Source: Mesorhizobium sp. LHD-90
Lineage (GTDB): Bacteria; Pseudomonadota; Alphaproteobacteria; Rhizobiales; Rhizobiaceae
Assembly (NCBI RefSeq): GCF_030929505.1
Contig: NZ_JAVFVV010000035.1
Coordinates: 1 to 32,110 of the forward strand
DNA length: 32,110 nucleotides
Direction: 5' to 3'
Position numbers and translations under genes: made by a program. Of the stretch, positions 8,067 to 17,200 are shown piece by piece (positions within the stretch are counted from its first letter, which is position 1; every line of letters begins with the position of its first letter). The notes beneath the pieces are model-generated. The model did not search any database and was not told the DNA's origin. It saw only the letters and a list, made by a program, of their open reading frames with translations.

Positions 8067-9122
8067 ATGACCAGGGAAACAAGCCGCGTCGCCGCCGCAG
8101 TCGAGGCACAGCTGTCGATCGTCACCGCCCTGCGGACGGCCGCCAATGCACCCTCGCCGACTGGCCATGCCATCGCCCGCAACCCCGGCATGAAGCTCGA
8201 TCTGGGCTTCCTGGAATCCGCGCGCAACGTCAACCGCAGTGCGCTGGAGCGCCGCGTCACTTCGCTGACCAAGCGCCGCTCGATCAAGGCCGACAACCAG
8301 GCCGCCTGGCTGCTGCGCGCCGTCACCTGCATGGACCTGACGACGCTGAACTCCAACGACACCGCCGAGCGCGTGCGCCGGCTCTGCGCCAAGGCGATAA
8401 ATCCATTCCGTGCCGACATCGTCGAGGGCCTGGGCATCGCCGGCGCCAACATCCGGCCGGCGGCGGTGTGCGTCTACCATCCCTTCGTGGCGACCGCGGC
8501 CGAGGCCGTGCGCGGCACCGGCATCCATGTCGCCGCCGTCTCGACCGCCTTCCCGCATGGCCTGGCGCCGCTCGACACGCGGTTGAAGGAAATCGAGGCA
8601 TCGGTCAGGGACGGCGCCGACGAGATCGACGTGGTCATTCCGCGCGGCCTGGTCTTCTCAGCGAAATGGCAGGAACTCTACGACGAGATCGTCCAAATGC
8701 GCGCCGCTTGCGGCGAGGCGCATCTGAAGGTGATCCTCGGCACCGGCGACCTTGCCACGCTGCGCAACGTCATGCTGGCTTCGATGGTGGCGATGATGGC
8801 GGGTGCGGACTTCATCAAGACCTCGACCGGCAAGGAAAGCTTCAACGCCACGCTGCCTGTCGGCCTGATCATGGTGCGCGCCATTCGCGCCTATTTCGAG
8901 GAGACCGGTTTCCTTGTCGGCTTCAAGCCGGCGGGCGGCATCTCGACGGCAAAAGCCTCTCTCGACTGGCTGGTGCTGATGAAGGAGGAACTCGGCCGGC
9001 CGTGGCTGGAGCCGGACCTCTTCCGCTTCGGCGCCTCCAGCCTGCTCACCGACATCGAGCGGCAACTGGAGCATCATCTGACGGGACGCTATTCGGCCAA
9101 CCATCGCCACGCGTTGGCCTGA
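8067..9122 (+). CDS. deoC: deoxyribose-phosphate aldolase
   Basis: The product (351 aa) is a class I aldolase that cleaves 2-deoxy-D-ribose 5-phosphate to glyceraldehyde 3-phosphate and acetaldehyde in the cytoplasm. The Schiff-base lysine lies in FIKTSTGK (K251), the second active-site lysine in GFKPAGGIS (K287) and the acidic residue in DEIDVVIPRG (D188). It is about 90 residues longer than E. coli DeoC because of an N-terminal extension, as in the long DeoC subtype of rhizobia. GGAGGAA just upstream supports the start. The gene downstream is an aldehyde dehydrogenase that could take the acetaldehyde. Confidence 0.94.
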   Translation: MTRETSRVAAAVEAQLSIVTALRTAANAPSPTGHAIARNPGMKLDLGFLESARNVNRSALERRVTSLTKRRSIKADNQAAWLLRAVTCMDLTTLNSNDTAERVRRLCAKAINPFRADIVEGLGIAGANIRPAAVCVYHPFVATAAEAVRGTGIHVAAVSTAFPHGLAPLDTRLKEIEASVRDGADEIDVVIPRGLVFSAKWQELYDEIVQMRAACGEAHLKVILGTGDLATLRNVMLASMVAMMAGADFIKTSTGKESFNATLPVGLIMVRAIRAYFEETGFLVGFKPAGGISTAKASLDWLVLMKEELGRPWLEPDLFRFGASSLLTDIERQLEHHLTGRYSANHRHALA

Positions 9123-9125
9123 GTG

Positions 9126-9178
9126 CCCACCCTCCCCCTTGTGGGGAGGGTCGCGCCGAAGGCGCGGGGTGGGGGTCG
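9126..9178. repeat. GC-rich palindromic intergenic repeat, copy 1
   Basis: The segment contains two hairpins: CCCTCCCC/GGGGAGGG and GCGCC/GGCGC with a GAA loop, enclosed by CCCACC/GGTGGG. It is the reverse-oriented partner of the copy at 9225-9274. Similar short palindromic repeats are scattered through Rhizobiales genomes. It begins right after the deoC stop and could stabilise or end the deoC transcript. Confidence 0.85.
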
Positions 9179-9224
9179 AAGAAGAAGCTCACTTATCCCG
9201 ATGAATCAACTGAACAGCCATTTA

Positions 9225-9274
9225 CCCCACCCCGATCGGCTTCGCCGATCGACCCTCCCCGCAAGGGGGAGGGT
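9225..9274. repeat. GC-rich palindromic intergenic repeat, copy 2 (inverted)
   Basis: The left half has GATCGG/CCGATC around a CTTCG loop and the right half has CCCTCCCC/GGGGGAGGG. The whole unit is in inverted orientation relative to 9126-9178. The ribosome binding site of the next gene (AAGGAGG from 9275) starts exactly where the repeat ends, so the repeat replaces most of the leader of that gene. Confidence 0.85.
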
Positions 9275-9288
9275 AAGGAGGAACTCCC

Positions 9289-11664
9289 ATGAACATCCTC
9301 GAGAAATTCAACGCCATGAACTACGGCCCGGCGCCCGAGGCGCGCAACGAGGCGGATGCCTGGCTCGCGGCCCGCGATTTCTCCAAGGCGCTTTTCATCG
9401 GCGGTGAGTGGAAGGCGGCCGCCTCCGGCAGGACGTTTGACGTCAGCGAGCCGTCGTCGACCAAGCTTCTGGCGAAGGTGTCGGACGCAGGCGAGGCGGA
9501 TGTCGACGCGGCGGTCGCCGCCGCGGCAAAAGCACTGCCGAAATGGAGCGCGCAGACCGGCTACCAGCGCGCAAAAGTGCTTTATGCCATCGGCCGCGCC
9601 ATGCAGCGCCACCAGCGTCTCTTCGCCGTGCTGGAATCCATCGACAACGGCAAGCCGATCCGCGAGAGCCGCGACATCGACGTGCCGCTGGCGATCCGCC
9701 ACTTCATCCACCATGCCGGCTGGGCGCAGGCGCTCAACAAGGAGTTTCCCGATCACAAACCGGTCGGCGTCGTCGGCCAGGTGATCCCCTGGAATTTTCC
9801 GCTGCTGATGCTCGCCTGGAAGATCGCGCCGGCGTTGGCCGCCGGCTGCACCGTGGTGCTGAAGCCGGCCGAGTTCACGCCGTTGACGGCGATCCTGTTT
9901 GCGCAGATCTGCGAGAGCATCGGTGTGCCCAAGGGTGTCGTCAACATCGTGCATGGCGGTCCGGAAGCGGGTGCCGCGATCGTCAACCATCCGGGCGTTC
10001 AAAAAATCGCCTTCACCGGTTCCTCGGAAGTCGGAAAGATCATCCGCAAGGCGACGGCCGGTTCGGGGAAGAAACTGTCGCTGGAACTTGGCGGCAAGTC
10101 GGCCTTCATCGTCTTCGAGGACGCCGATCTCGACAGCGCAGTGGAGGGGCTGGTCGACGGCATCTGGTTCAACCAGGGCCAGGTCTGCTGCGCCGGCTCG
10201 CGGCTGCTGGTGCAGGAAGGCGTCGCCGAAGCCCTCATCGCCAAGGTCAAGGCGCGCATGGCGAAACTCGTCGTCGGCAGCCCGCTCGACAAGAACACCG
10301 ACATCGGCCCGCTGGTCGATAGGGTGCAGCTTGAGCGCGTGCGCGGCCTGATCGAGGCAGGGGCGGCGCAGGGTGCCGAATGCTGGCAGCCCGACTGCCC
10401 GCTGCCCGAGACCGGCTGGTTCCAGTTGCCAACGCTGGCGACGCGCGTCGCCCCCGCCAACATCCTGGCGCAGGAGGAAGTGTTCGGGCCGGTGCTGGCG
10501 ACGATGACCTTCCGCACCAACGAGGAAGCGATCGAACTCGCCAACAACACGCGCTACGGGCTCGCCGCGTCGGTGTGGAGCGAGAACCTCAACGTCGCCC
10601 TGCATGTGGCGCCACAGCTCAAGGCCGGCGTCGTCTGGGTGAACGGCACCAACATGTTCGACGCCGCCTGCGGTTTCGGCGGTTTTCGCGAAAGCGGTTT
10701 TGGCCGCGAGGGCGGGCGCGAGGGCATGTTCGAATATCTTGTGACGCCGCTGCCCTACGGCGCCGCGATCAAGCCGGTCGCCGCCATCGCGCCCTCGCCG
10801 GAAGGCGCGGAAGCGGTGTCCGGCATCGACCGGACGGCAAAGCTCTTCATCGGCGGCAAGCAGGTGCGGCCGGACGGCAACTATTCGATTGCCGTGCACG
10901 ACCGCAAGGGCAAGGTTGTGGGCGAAGTTGGCTTGGGCAGCCGCAAGGACATCCGCGACGCCGTTAGCGCCGCGCGCGGCGCCAAAGCCTGGGCCGACGC
11001 GACCGGCTTCAACCGCAGCCAGGTGCTCTACTATCTCGCCGAAAACCTCTCGGCCCGCGCGGAAGAATTTTCGGCGCGGCTGGCGAGCCTGACCGGAGCC
11101 TCGCCAAAGGCAGCCCGCGAGGAGGTCGAACTCTCCGTCGAGCGCCTGTTCTTTTATGCCGGCATGGCCGACAAGTTCGAGGGCCGCGTGCACCAGCCGC
11201 CGGCGCGCGCTGTCACATTGGCGCTCAACGAGCCGGTCGGCGTCATCGGCGTCGTCGCGCAGGACGACCAGCCGCTGCTCGGCCTGATCTCGCTGGTCGC
11301 GCCGGCGCTGGCGATGGGCAACGCGGTGGTCGCCGTGCCCTCGCAGCGCCACCCGCTGATCGCCACCGACCTCTATCAGGTGATCGAATACTCCGACCTG
11401 CCGGCCGGCTCGATCAACATCGTCACTGGCCGCAGCGCCGAACTCGCCGGCGTTTTGGCCAAACACGACGACGTCGACGGGCTGTGGATCGTCGCCGACG
11501 CCGACACCTGCCGCAAGGCGGAGGCCGAATCGATCGGCAATCTGAAGCGTGTGTGGACGAGCGGCGGCAAGTCGCTCGACTGGTCGTCGGAACTCGTCGC
11601 AGGCGAAACCTTCCTGCGCCGCGCCGTCGAGGTCAAGAACGTCTGGGTCCCCTACGGCGATTGA
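9289..11664 (+). CDS. ALDH16-like bidomain aldehyde dehydrogenase
   Basis: This 791-residue protein has two aldehyde dehydrogenase domains. Domain 1 (about 1-490) is complete: proton-relay glutamate E266 in LELGGKS, nucleophile C300 in [15 protein letters not shown]-like IPWNFP and EEVFGP motifs. Domain 2 (from about 517, [10 protein letters not shown]) follows the Rossmann half but has neither the LELGG glutamate nor a GQxC cysteine. A catalytic domain followed by a non-catalytic ALDH copy is the hallmark of the ALDH16 family. It would oxidise an aldehyde with NAD+; next to deoC, acetaldehyde is the natural guess. AAGGAGGAA sits 6 bases before the ATG. Confidence 0.9.
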   Translation: MNILEKFNAMNYGPAPEARNEADAWLAARDFSKALFIGGEWKAAASGRTFDVSEPSSTKLLAKVSDAGEADVDAAVAAAAKALPKWSAQTGYQRAKVLYAIGRAMQRHQRLFAVLESIDNGKPIRESRDIDVPLAIRHFIHHAGWAQALNKEFPDHKPVGVVGQVIPWNFPLLMLAWKIAPALAAGCTVVLKPAEFTPLTAILFAQICESIGVPKGVVNIVHGGPEAGAAIVNHPGVQKIAFTGSSEVGKIIRKATAGSGKKLSLELGGKSAFIVFEDADLDSAVEGLVDGIWFNQGQVCCAGSRLLVQEGVAEALIAKVKARMAKLVVGSPLDKNTDIGPLVDRVQLERVRGLIEAGAAQGAECWQPDCPLPETGWFQLPTLATRVAPANILAQEEVFGPVLATMTFRTNEEAIELANNTRYGLAASVWSENLNVALHVAPQLKAGVVWVNGTNMFDAACGFGGFRESGFGREGGREGMFEYLVTPLPYGAAIKPVAAIAPSPEGAEAVSGIDRTAKLFIGGKQVRPDGNYSIAVHDRKGKVVGEVGLGSRKDIRDAVSAARGAKAWADATGFNRSQVLYYLAENLSARAEEFSARLASLTGASPKAAREEVELSVERLFFYAGMADKFEGRVHQPPARAVTLALNEPVGVIGVVAQDDQPLLGLISLVAPALAMGNAVVAVPSQRHPLIATDLYQVIEYSDLPAGSINIVTGRSAELAGVLAKHDDVDGLWIVADADTCRKAEAESIGNLKRVWTSGGKSLDWSSELVAGETFLRRAVEVKNVWVPYGD

Positions 11665-11767
11665 GGCCGCCTTGCATGCGAGGCACTGCCAAGATGGCCG
11701 TTGAAGAGACCGGCGGCTTCGGATAAGAAGCGATGGCCGAACCCATCCGGTTCGGCCATGTCGGCTT

Positions 11768-11844
<77 letters not shown>

Positions 11845-11885
11845 GTTTTCTTACCACACCGTGTTTCTCCGGTCTTGGTCACGGA

Positions 11886-12150
11886 TTGGTCGTTCTCAAG
11901 TTGCGTCGGGCGACCATCACGGGATCGTGGGTGGCCGATTTGAGGAAGGCGCAGGAGCGTTGGCGGGGCAAGTTTCTTGAGTACGCAGATGCCGGCGAAC
12001 CGGATCTGGGGAACGCCCCGGGCAGAGCCCGTCCGCCCTCGAAAACTACCGAGCACCTACAACGGCCGCAAGGCAACGTCTGCCAGTCAGATCAAGCGCG
12101 AGTTGACCAAGGCCGTCGAGAAGCGGGCCGAAACTACCTTGAAGGGGTAG
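11886..12150 (+). pseudogene. possible broken gene next to the tRNA
   Basis: Two overlapping frames look partly protein-like. From the TTG at 11886 the reading is SWVADLRKAQERWRGKF and LEYADAGEPD, after which it becomes low-quality. In a second frame an ATG at 11989 opens 53 codons that end with TSASQIKRELTKAVEKRAET before a TAG at 12148-12150. A single frameshift would join the good halves. I do not recognise the product. The position right beside the tRNA is where an island integrase would normally lie, but no integrase motif is visible. Confidence 0.3.
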
Positions 12151-12204
12151 CCGGTCCTGGTGTCCGGCTGAACCCATCTGGTCGCAGCGCGCAACACAAC
12201 ATAC

Positions 12205-12262
12205 TTGACATTCTGAGCGCAAACATACATACAGAAATGTATGTATGTTTGCGCTCAGAATG
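12205..12262. promoter_or_regulatory. AcrR-like operator palindrome and promoter of the TetR gene
   Basis: Positions 12209-12232 and 12239-12262 form a perfect 24-bp inverted repeat around the 6-base centre AGAAAT. The inner part (ACATACAT...ATGTATGT) closely resembles the E. coli AcrR operator core. A consensus -35 element TTGACA (12205-12210) overlaps its left end, so a repressor bound here would block RNA polymerase. A -10 is less clear (CATACA, 12228-12233, at 17-bp spacing). It lies 14 bases before the chosen TetR start, pointing to autoregulation. Confidence 0.8.
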
Positions 12263-12276
12263 AATTGGCAGGCGTG

Positions 12277-12879
12277 ATGAGACGGACCAAGGAAGACTCG
12301 GAACAGACGTGGAGCGCGATCCTCGATGCGGCGGAGCGGCTGTTTTCCGAGAAAGGTATCGCAGCGACGACACTTGAGACGATATCCCGCGCTGCCGGGG
12401 TGACACGCGGGGCGTTCTACTGGCATTTCAAGGACAAGTCGGACCTGATGGCTGCTATGCGCTCGCGCCGTACGCTTCCGCAACAAGAGTTGCTGTTACT
12501 CGCTGCCGAACGGGGGCACGAGGATCCGCTGGGCTTGCTGGAGATCGCGGGTCACGAAGTGCTGGCTACCTTCGAGGTCGATGAAGGACAGCAGCGCCTG
12601 TTCCGCATCTTTTCGAATCATGGCGAGGACAGCGAGGTTGCAGGCTGGATCGCGCAGCATGATCGCGATGTGTTCGACCTGGTGCGGGGGGTCGCCGAGC
12701 GGGCACAGCAGGTCGGTATGCTGAACCCCGCTTTCGCGCCGGACGAGGCTGCTGTTCTGATGCTGGTGACGATCAATGGCTTGCTGAGTGAATGGCTGCG
12801 CTCTCGTTCCTTCCCCCTGTCGACTCTGGGACGGAAGATCCTCTCGGTGCAGATGTCCTTGCTGAAGCGGCCTCAGTGA
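12277..12879 (+). CDS. TetR/AcrR family transcriptional regulator of efflux
   Basis: This 200-residue repressor has the N-terminal TetR DNA-binding domain: AILDAAERLFSEKG then the helix-turn-helix TLETISRAAGVTRGAFYWHF (about residues 31-50) and KDKSDL. The C-terminal half is an all-helical ligand domain of the AcrR/TtgR/MexL type. I start it at ATG 12277 (a GTG at 12274 is the alternative), because the in-frame ATG at 12241 lies inside the operator palindrome. It is on the same strand as the efflux genes, whereas acrR-type repressors are usually divergent. Most likely it represses itself and the pump and is released by pump substrates. Confidence 0.9.
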   Translation: MRRTKEDSEQTWSAILDAAERLFSEKGIAATTLETISRAAGVTRGAFYWHFKDKSDLMAAMRSRRTLPQQELLLLAAERGHEDPLGLLEIAGHEVLATFEVDEGQQRLFRIFSNHGEDSEVAGWIAQHDRDVFDLVRGVAERAQQVGMLNPAFAPDEAAVLMLVTINGLLSEWLRSRSFPLSTLGRKILSVQMSLLKRPQ

Positions 12880-12962
12880 CATGAGGAAGAAGCCTCCCCC
12901 GCGCTTGCCATTCCAGGGTATTCCGTGGGGCAGGGGTCGCCTGGCGCATCGTTCAGACGGCG

Positions 12963-12990
12963 TTGTCCCTTGTCACAGCAGCAGTATAAT
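12963..12990 (+). promoter_or_regulatory. candidate promoter of the efflux operon
   Basis: TTGTCC (12963-12968) and a perfect TATAAT (12985-12990) are separated by 16 bases and lie 56 bases before the adaptor ATG. No second copy of the AcrR-like palindrome is seen here, so direct repression of this promoter by the TetR protein is not evident; read-through from the regulator promoter is also possible. Confidence 0.5.
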
Positions 12991-13046
12991 CGCGGCAGAG
13001 CCATAAGATCGCGCCCTCCCTCGCAACAAGTAGAAGCAGGTAGAAC

Positions 13047-14210
13047 ATGAGACGTCGGTCCCGGTTTCCGGTTGCAAGACTTCTGACCTCTGCAGCCTTT
13101 CTTTGCGTTTTTCCGGTGTTGGCCGCCGCGCAGACGGCCCCAACACCCAGTGTCACGACGATGACCGCCGAGCCCACCGATTTCACGCAGACGGTGCGTC
13201 TGCCGGGTCGCGTGAAGGCTTCAACTTTGGCCGAGGTGCGTCCGCAGGTTTCGGGCATCATCAGCGAACGACTATTCGAGGAGGGAGCCGCGGTCGAAAA
13301 GGGAGCTCCCCTCTACAAGATTGAGGAGGAAACCTACGCCGCCGCAGTGGCTGCGGCGCGGGCCTCCGTTACGCAGGCCGAGGCAAATCTGGCGCTGGCC
13401 GAGCGCGAGGCCGAGCGAGCCGGAGAGCTGTTTGCCAGAGGCACCGGGTCGGAGCAGAGGCGGGACAGCGCCACTGCGACGCGCGACTCGGCGCGGGCCG
13501 CGCTGCAGATGGCGCGGGCGCAGTTGCAAAGTGCCGAGATCGATCTCGACCGTACCACCATCCGGGCGTCGATTTCCGGGGTGATCGGCCTGTCCCAGAG
13601 CACGGCGGGGTCGCTGGTCAGCGCGCAACAAGCCGATGCGCTCACCACGATCCGTACGCTCGATCCGATCTATGTCGACGTCACGCAATCGGCCAATGAA
13701 CTACTGGACTGGGATACCGATCCGGAAAACCGCGAGATGCGGATGCCCAGCCACGCGAATCTCATCCTTCCCAACGGTCAGACCTTCGACCAGACCGGTG
13801 AACTGCGCGCCGCCGAACCGCGGGTCGAACCGACGACGGGCATGGTAACTCTGCGCATCGCCTTCCCCAACCCGCATTTCCGGCTGTTGCCCGGCCTTTA
13901 TGTCGAAGTGGAACTGCCTGTTGCTCAGGCGAAGGATGCAGTGCTGCTGCCCAAGAACGTGGTCATGCGCGACGAAAACGGCGCGGCAAACGTCTGGCTG
14001 GTCGAAAATGGCAAGGTCGTCGTGCGCCCGGTCGAGATCATGACGGGATCGGGCAACAACTGGGTGACGACCGGCAGCCTCGCCGCCGGCGATCAGGTCA
14101 TCACCTCGGGCTTCCAGAAGGTGGCGCCGGGTGCGCAGATCGAGATCGCGGCCCCGGAAACGGCCGGGCAGGCCGGCGCGGAAGCGCCCGAAAACGCGAA
14201 AGGCAATTGA
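13047..14210 (+). CDS. RND efflux periplasmic adaptor subunit
   Basis: The 387-residue membrane fusion protein joins the inner-membrane pump to an outer-membrane channel. It has a signal peptide (MRRRSRFPVARLL then a hydrophobic core, cleavage near AAAQ, about residue 28-29), the lipoyl half-motif VRPQVSGIISERLFEEGAAVEKGAPLY, a long alpha-hairpin rich in Ala/Glu/Arg (about 95-165), the second lipoyl half RASISGVIG, and a beta-barrel. No lipobox cysteine is seen, unlike AcrA or MexA. The pump gene starts 3 bases after its stop, so the two are co-translated. Confidence 0.93.
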   Translation: MRRRSRFPVARLLTSAAFLCVFPVLAAAQTAPTPSVTTMTAEPTDFTQTVRLPGRVKASTLAEVRPQVSGIISERLFEEGAAVEKGAPLYKIEEETYAAAVAAARASVTQAEANLALAEREAERAGELFARGTGSEQRRDSATATRDSARAALQMARAQLQSAEIDLDRTTIRASISGVIGLSQSTAGSLVSAQQADALTTIRTLDPIYVDVTQSANELLDWDTDPENREMRMPSHANLILPNGQTFDQTGELRAAEPRVEPTTGMVTLRIAFPNPHFRLLPGLYVEVELPVAQAKDAVLLPKNVVMRDENGAANVWLVENGKVVVRPVEIMTGSGNNWVTTGSLAAGDQVITSGFQKVAPGAQIEIAAPETAGQAGAEAPENAKGN

Positions 14211-14213
14211 GTC

Positions 14214-17200
14214 ATGTCGCGTTTCTTCATTGACCGGCCCATTTTCGCGTGGGTGATCGCGATCATCATCATGGGTCTTGGCGTGCTGTCGATCATGCGG
14301 CTCGCCATCTCGCAATACCCGACAATCGCCGGTCCGTCGGTGGTGATCGGGGCTACCTATCCCGGCGCCTCGGCCGAAACCGTGGCCGACACGGTCGTCC
14401 AGAACATCGAGAAGGAGATGACCGGCCTCGACGGGCTGCGCTATATCGAATCCTCCACGACCTCCACAGGGCTGGCGACGATCACCCTGACATTCGCGCT
14501 CGGAACCGATCCCGACATCGCGCAGGTGCAGGTCCAGAACAAGCTGGCGATTGCCCAATCCAGCCTGCCCGAGTCGGTGACCCGACAGGGTGTCACGGTC
14601 GAAAAATCCGCGACCGGCTTTCTGATGGTCATCTCTCTGGTCTCCGATGACGGCGCGCGCAGCGACATCGACCTGGCGGACTACCTGAACTCCTACATGG
14701 TCGAGCCGATTTCCCGCCTGCAGGGCGTCGGCAAGGTCCAGGTGTTCGGTTCCGAATACGCGATGCGCATCTGGCTGGATCCGCAAAAACTGAAATACTA
14801 CGATCTGTCGCCCGGGGTCGTGACCGCCGCCATCAGCGCCCAGAACGCGCAGATCTCGGCTGGCAGCTTCGGCGCGATGCCGGCGCCCGACGGGCAATTG
14901 CTGAACGCCACCATCACCGCGCAGTCATTGCTCAGGACGCCCGAGGATTTCGAGCGCATCGTGCTGCGCACCGATACCGATGGCGGCATGGTGCTGCTGC
15001 GCGACGTGGCGCGGGCGGAACTCGGCACCGAGAACTACGAGATCACCAGCTTCTACAACGGCAAGCCGTCATCCGGCATGGCGATCCAACTGGCCTCGGG
15101 CGCGAATGCGCTGGAAACGGCGGAACTGGTCAAGGCCAAGGTCGATGAACTGGCCCAGAACCTTCCGGCCGGAGTTAGCTACGTCATCCCTTATGACACG
15201 ACGCCCTTCGTCCTGATCTCGATCGAGGCGGTGGTTCACACGCTGCTCGAGGCCATCGGCCTGGTCTTCCTGGTGATGCTGGTCTTCCTGCACAATTTCC
15301 GCGCCACGTTGATCCCGACGCTGGCGGTGCCGGTCGTGTTGTTGGGGACCTTCGGCGTCATGGCCGCGCTCGGGTTTTCGATCAACACCCTGACCATGCT
15401 GGCCATGGTGCTGGCCATCGGCCTTCTGGTCGATGACGCCATCGTCGTGGTCGAGAATGTCGAGCGTCTCATGCGGGACGAAGGTCTCGACCCGGTCGAG
15501 GCGACGCGCAGGTCGATGGACGAGATCTCGGGCGCGCTAATCGGCATCGGCATCGTCATTTCGGCGGTTTTCGTGCCGATGGCCTTCTTCGGCGGCTCGA
15601 CCGGCGAGATGTACAAGCAGTTCGCCGTGACCATCGTCTCGGCCATGATGCTGTCGGTGCTGATCGCGCTGATCTTCACCCCCGCGCTTTGCGCCACGAT
15701 GCTGAAGCCGCACAGCCATGAGCCGCCCAGGACCATGTTCGGACGCGCCGGCGCAACCTTCAGCGGATGGTTCGAGAAGCACTTTGGCGGTTTGACGCGC
15801 GCCTACACCGGGGGCGTCCGCCGCGTGACCGGCGGGCCCTTGCGCATGCTGGCCGTCTTCGGCCTGGTCCTTGTCGGAATGGCGGCGATGTATCAGCGTT
15901 TGCCGACCTCGTTCCTGCCCGACGAGGATCAGGGCGTGCTGCTGACCATCATCCAGCTGCCTTCGGGGGCGACGGCCCAGCAGACCGAAGAGGTGATCCA
16001 GGAGGTCGAGCAATATTTCCTGACCGCCGAGGAAAAGAACGTCGCATCGGTCTTCTCGGTCCGGGGCTTTTCGTTCGCGGGCCAGGGCCAGAACATGGGC
16101 ATGATGTTCGTCAAGCTGAAAGACTGGTCGGAACGTCCCGACGCCGAGGATTCCGCCCAGGCGATCGCCGCGCGTGCCTTTCCCCCGCTGATGGGCGGCA
16201 TCCGCGAGGCCATCGTGGTGCCTATCGTCCCGCCCCCGGTGATGGAACTCGGCAATTCGAGCGGCTTTGTCGGGTTCCTGCAGGCTGCAGGAGGACAGTC
16301 GCACGAGGAACTGCTTGCCGCGCGCAACCAGATACTGGGTATGGCGGCAGAGGATCCGCGGCTCGCGGCGGTGCGTCCAAGCGGGGTCGAGGACGCCTCG
16401 CAGTTCCGGCTCAACATCGACTGGGCCAAGGCTGGCGCGGTCGGCGTGACCGCGGCGGATGTCGGCACCTTCCTGAACACCGTCTGGTCGGGCGCCTACA
16501 TCAACGATTTCCTCTATGAAGGTCGCGTCAAGCGCGTCTACGTGCAGGGCGAGCCTCGGGCCCGGACCGCGCCCGAGGATCTGGCTCTGTGGCGGGTGCA
16601 GAACGCGAATGGCGATTTCGTGGACTTCTCGACCTTCGCGACGCAGCAGTGGGCCTTTGGCCCACAGCAGGTCACCCGCTACGATGCGCTGCCGGCGATG
16701 AAGATCGAGGGTTCGCCCGCCGACGGTTTCTCCTCGGGCGATGCGCTGGCCGCGATGGAGGAACTTGCCGCCCGGTTACCGCCCGGCTTCCAGTTGCAGT
16801 GGACCGGCATGTCGCTGGAGGAAAAGGAGGCTGGCGCGGGTGCGATGATCCTCTATGCGCTGGCGCTGGCGACGGTCTTCCTGTGCCTTGCGGCGCTCTA
16901 CGAAAGCTGGACCATCCCGATGTCGGTGCTGCTGGCGATGCCGGTCGGTATCCTCGGCGCGCTCATTGGCGCTTGGATCGGGGGGCAGACGAACGGGGTC
17001 TATTTCCAGGTCGGCCTGCTGACCGTGATCGGTCTAACCGGCAAGAACGGCATCATGATCGTCGAGTTTGCCCGCGAACGCATGGCGTCACTTGGTGAAA
17101 GCGCGCTCGACGCCGTGCGCAAAGCGGCCGAACTGCGCTTCCGCCCGATCCTGATGACCTCACTGGCCTTCGGTCTGGGCGTGTTGCCGCTGGTGTTGTC

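Larger units (their letters stand above)
11845..12276. other. gap after tRNA: no recognised gene, plus TetR promoter
   Basis: This 430-bp stretch joins the tRNA to the TetR start. It contains an unidentified possible gene remnant (11886-12150) and a regulatory palindrome (12209-12262), listed separately. Antisense frames across it read the tRNA backwards and are not genes. Confidence 0.55.

Noticed and set aside
9193-11466. 757-codon minus-strand ORF opposite the ALDH16 gene
   Set aside because: It is an antisense shadow in high-GC DNA: rich in Arg, Asp, His and Gly, with no family signature, opposite a gene with full catalytic motifs.
12241-12276. Upstream in-frame ATG as the TetR start
   Set aside because: It lies within the operator palindrome and leaves no room for a ribosome binding site; the conserved TetR N-terminus begins after 12277.
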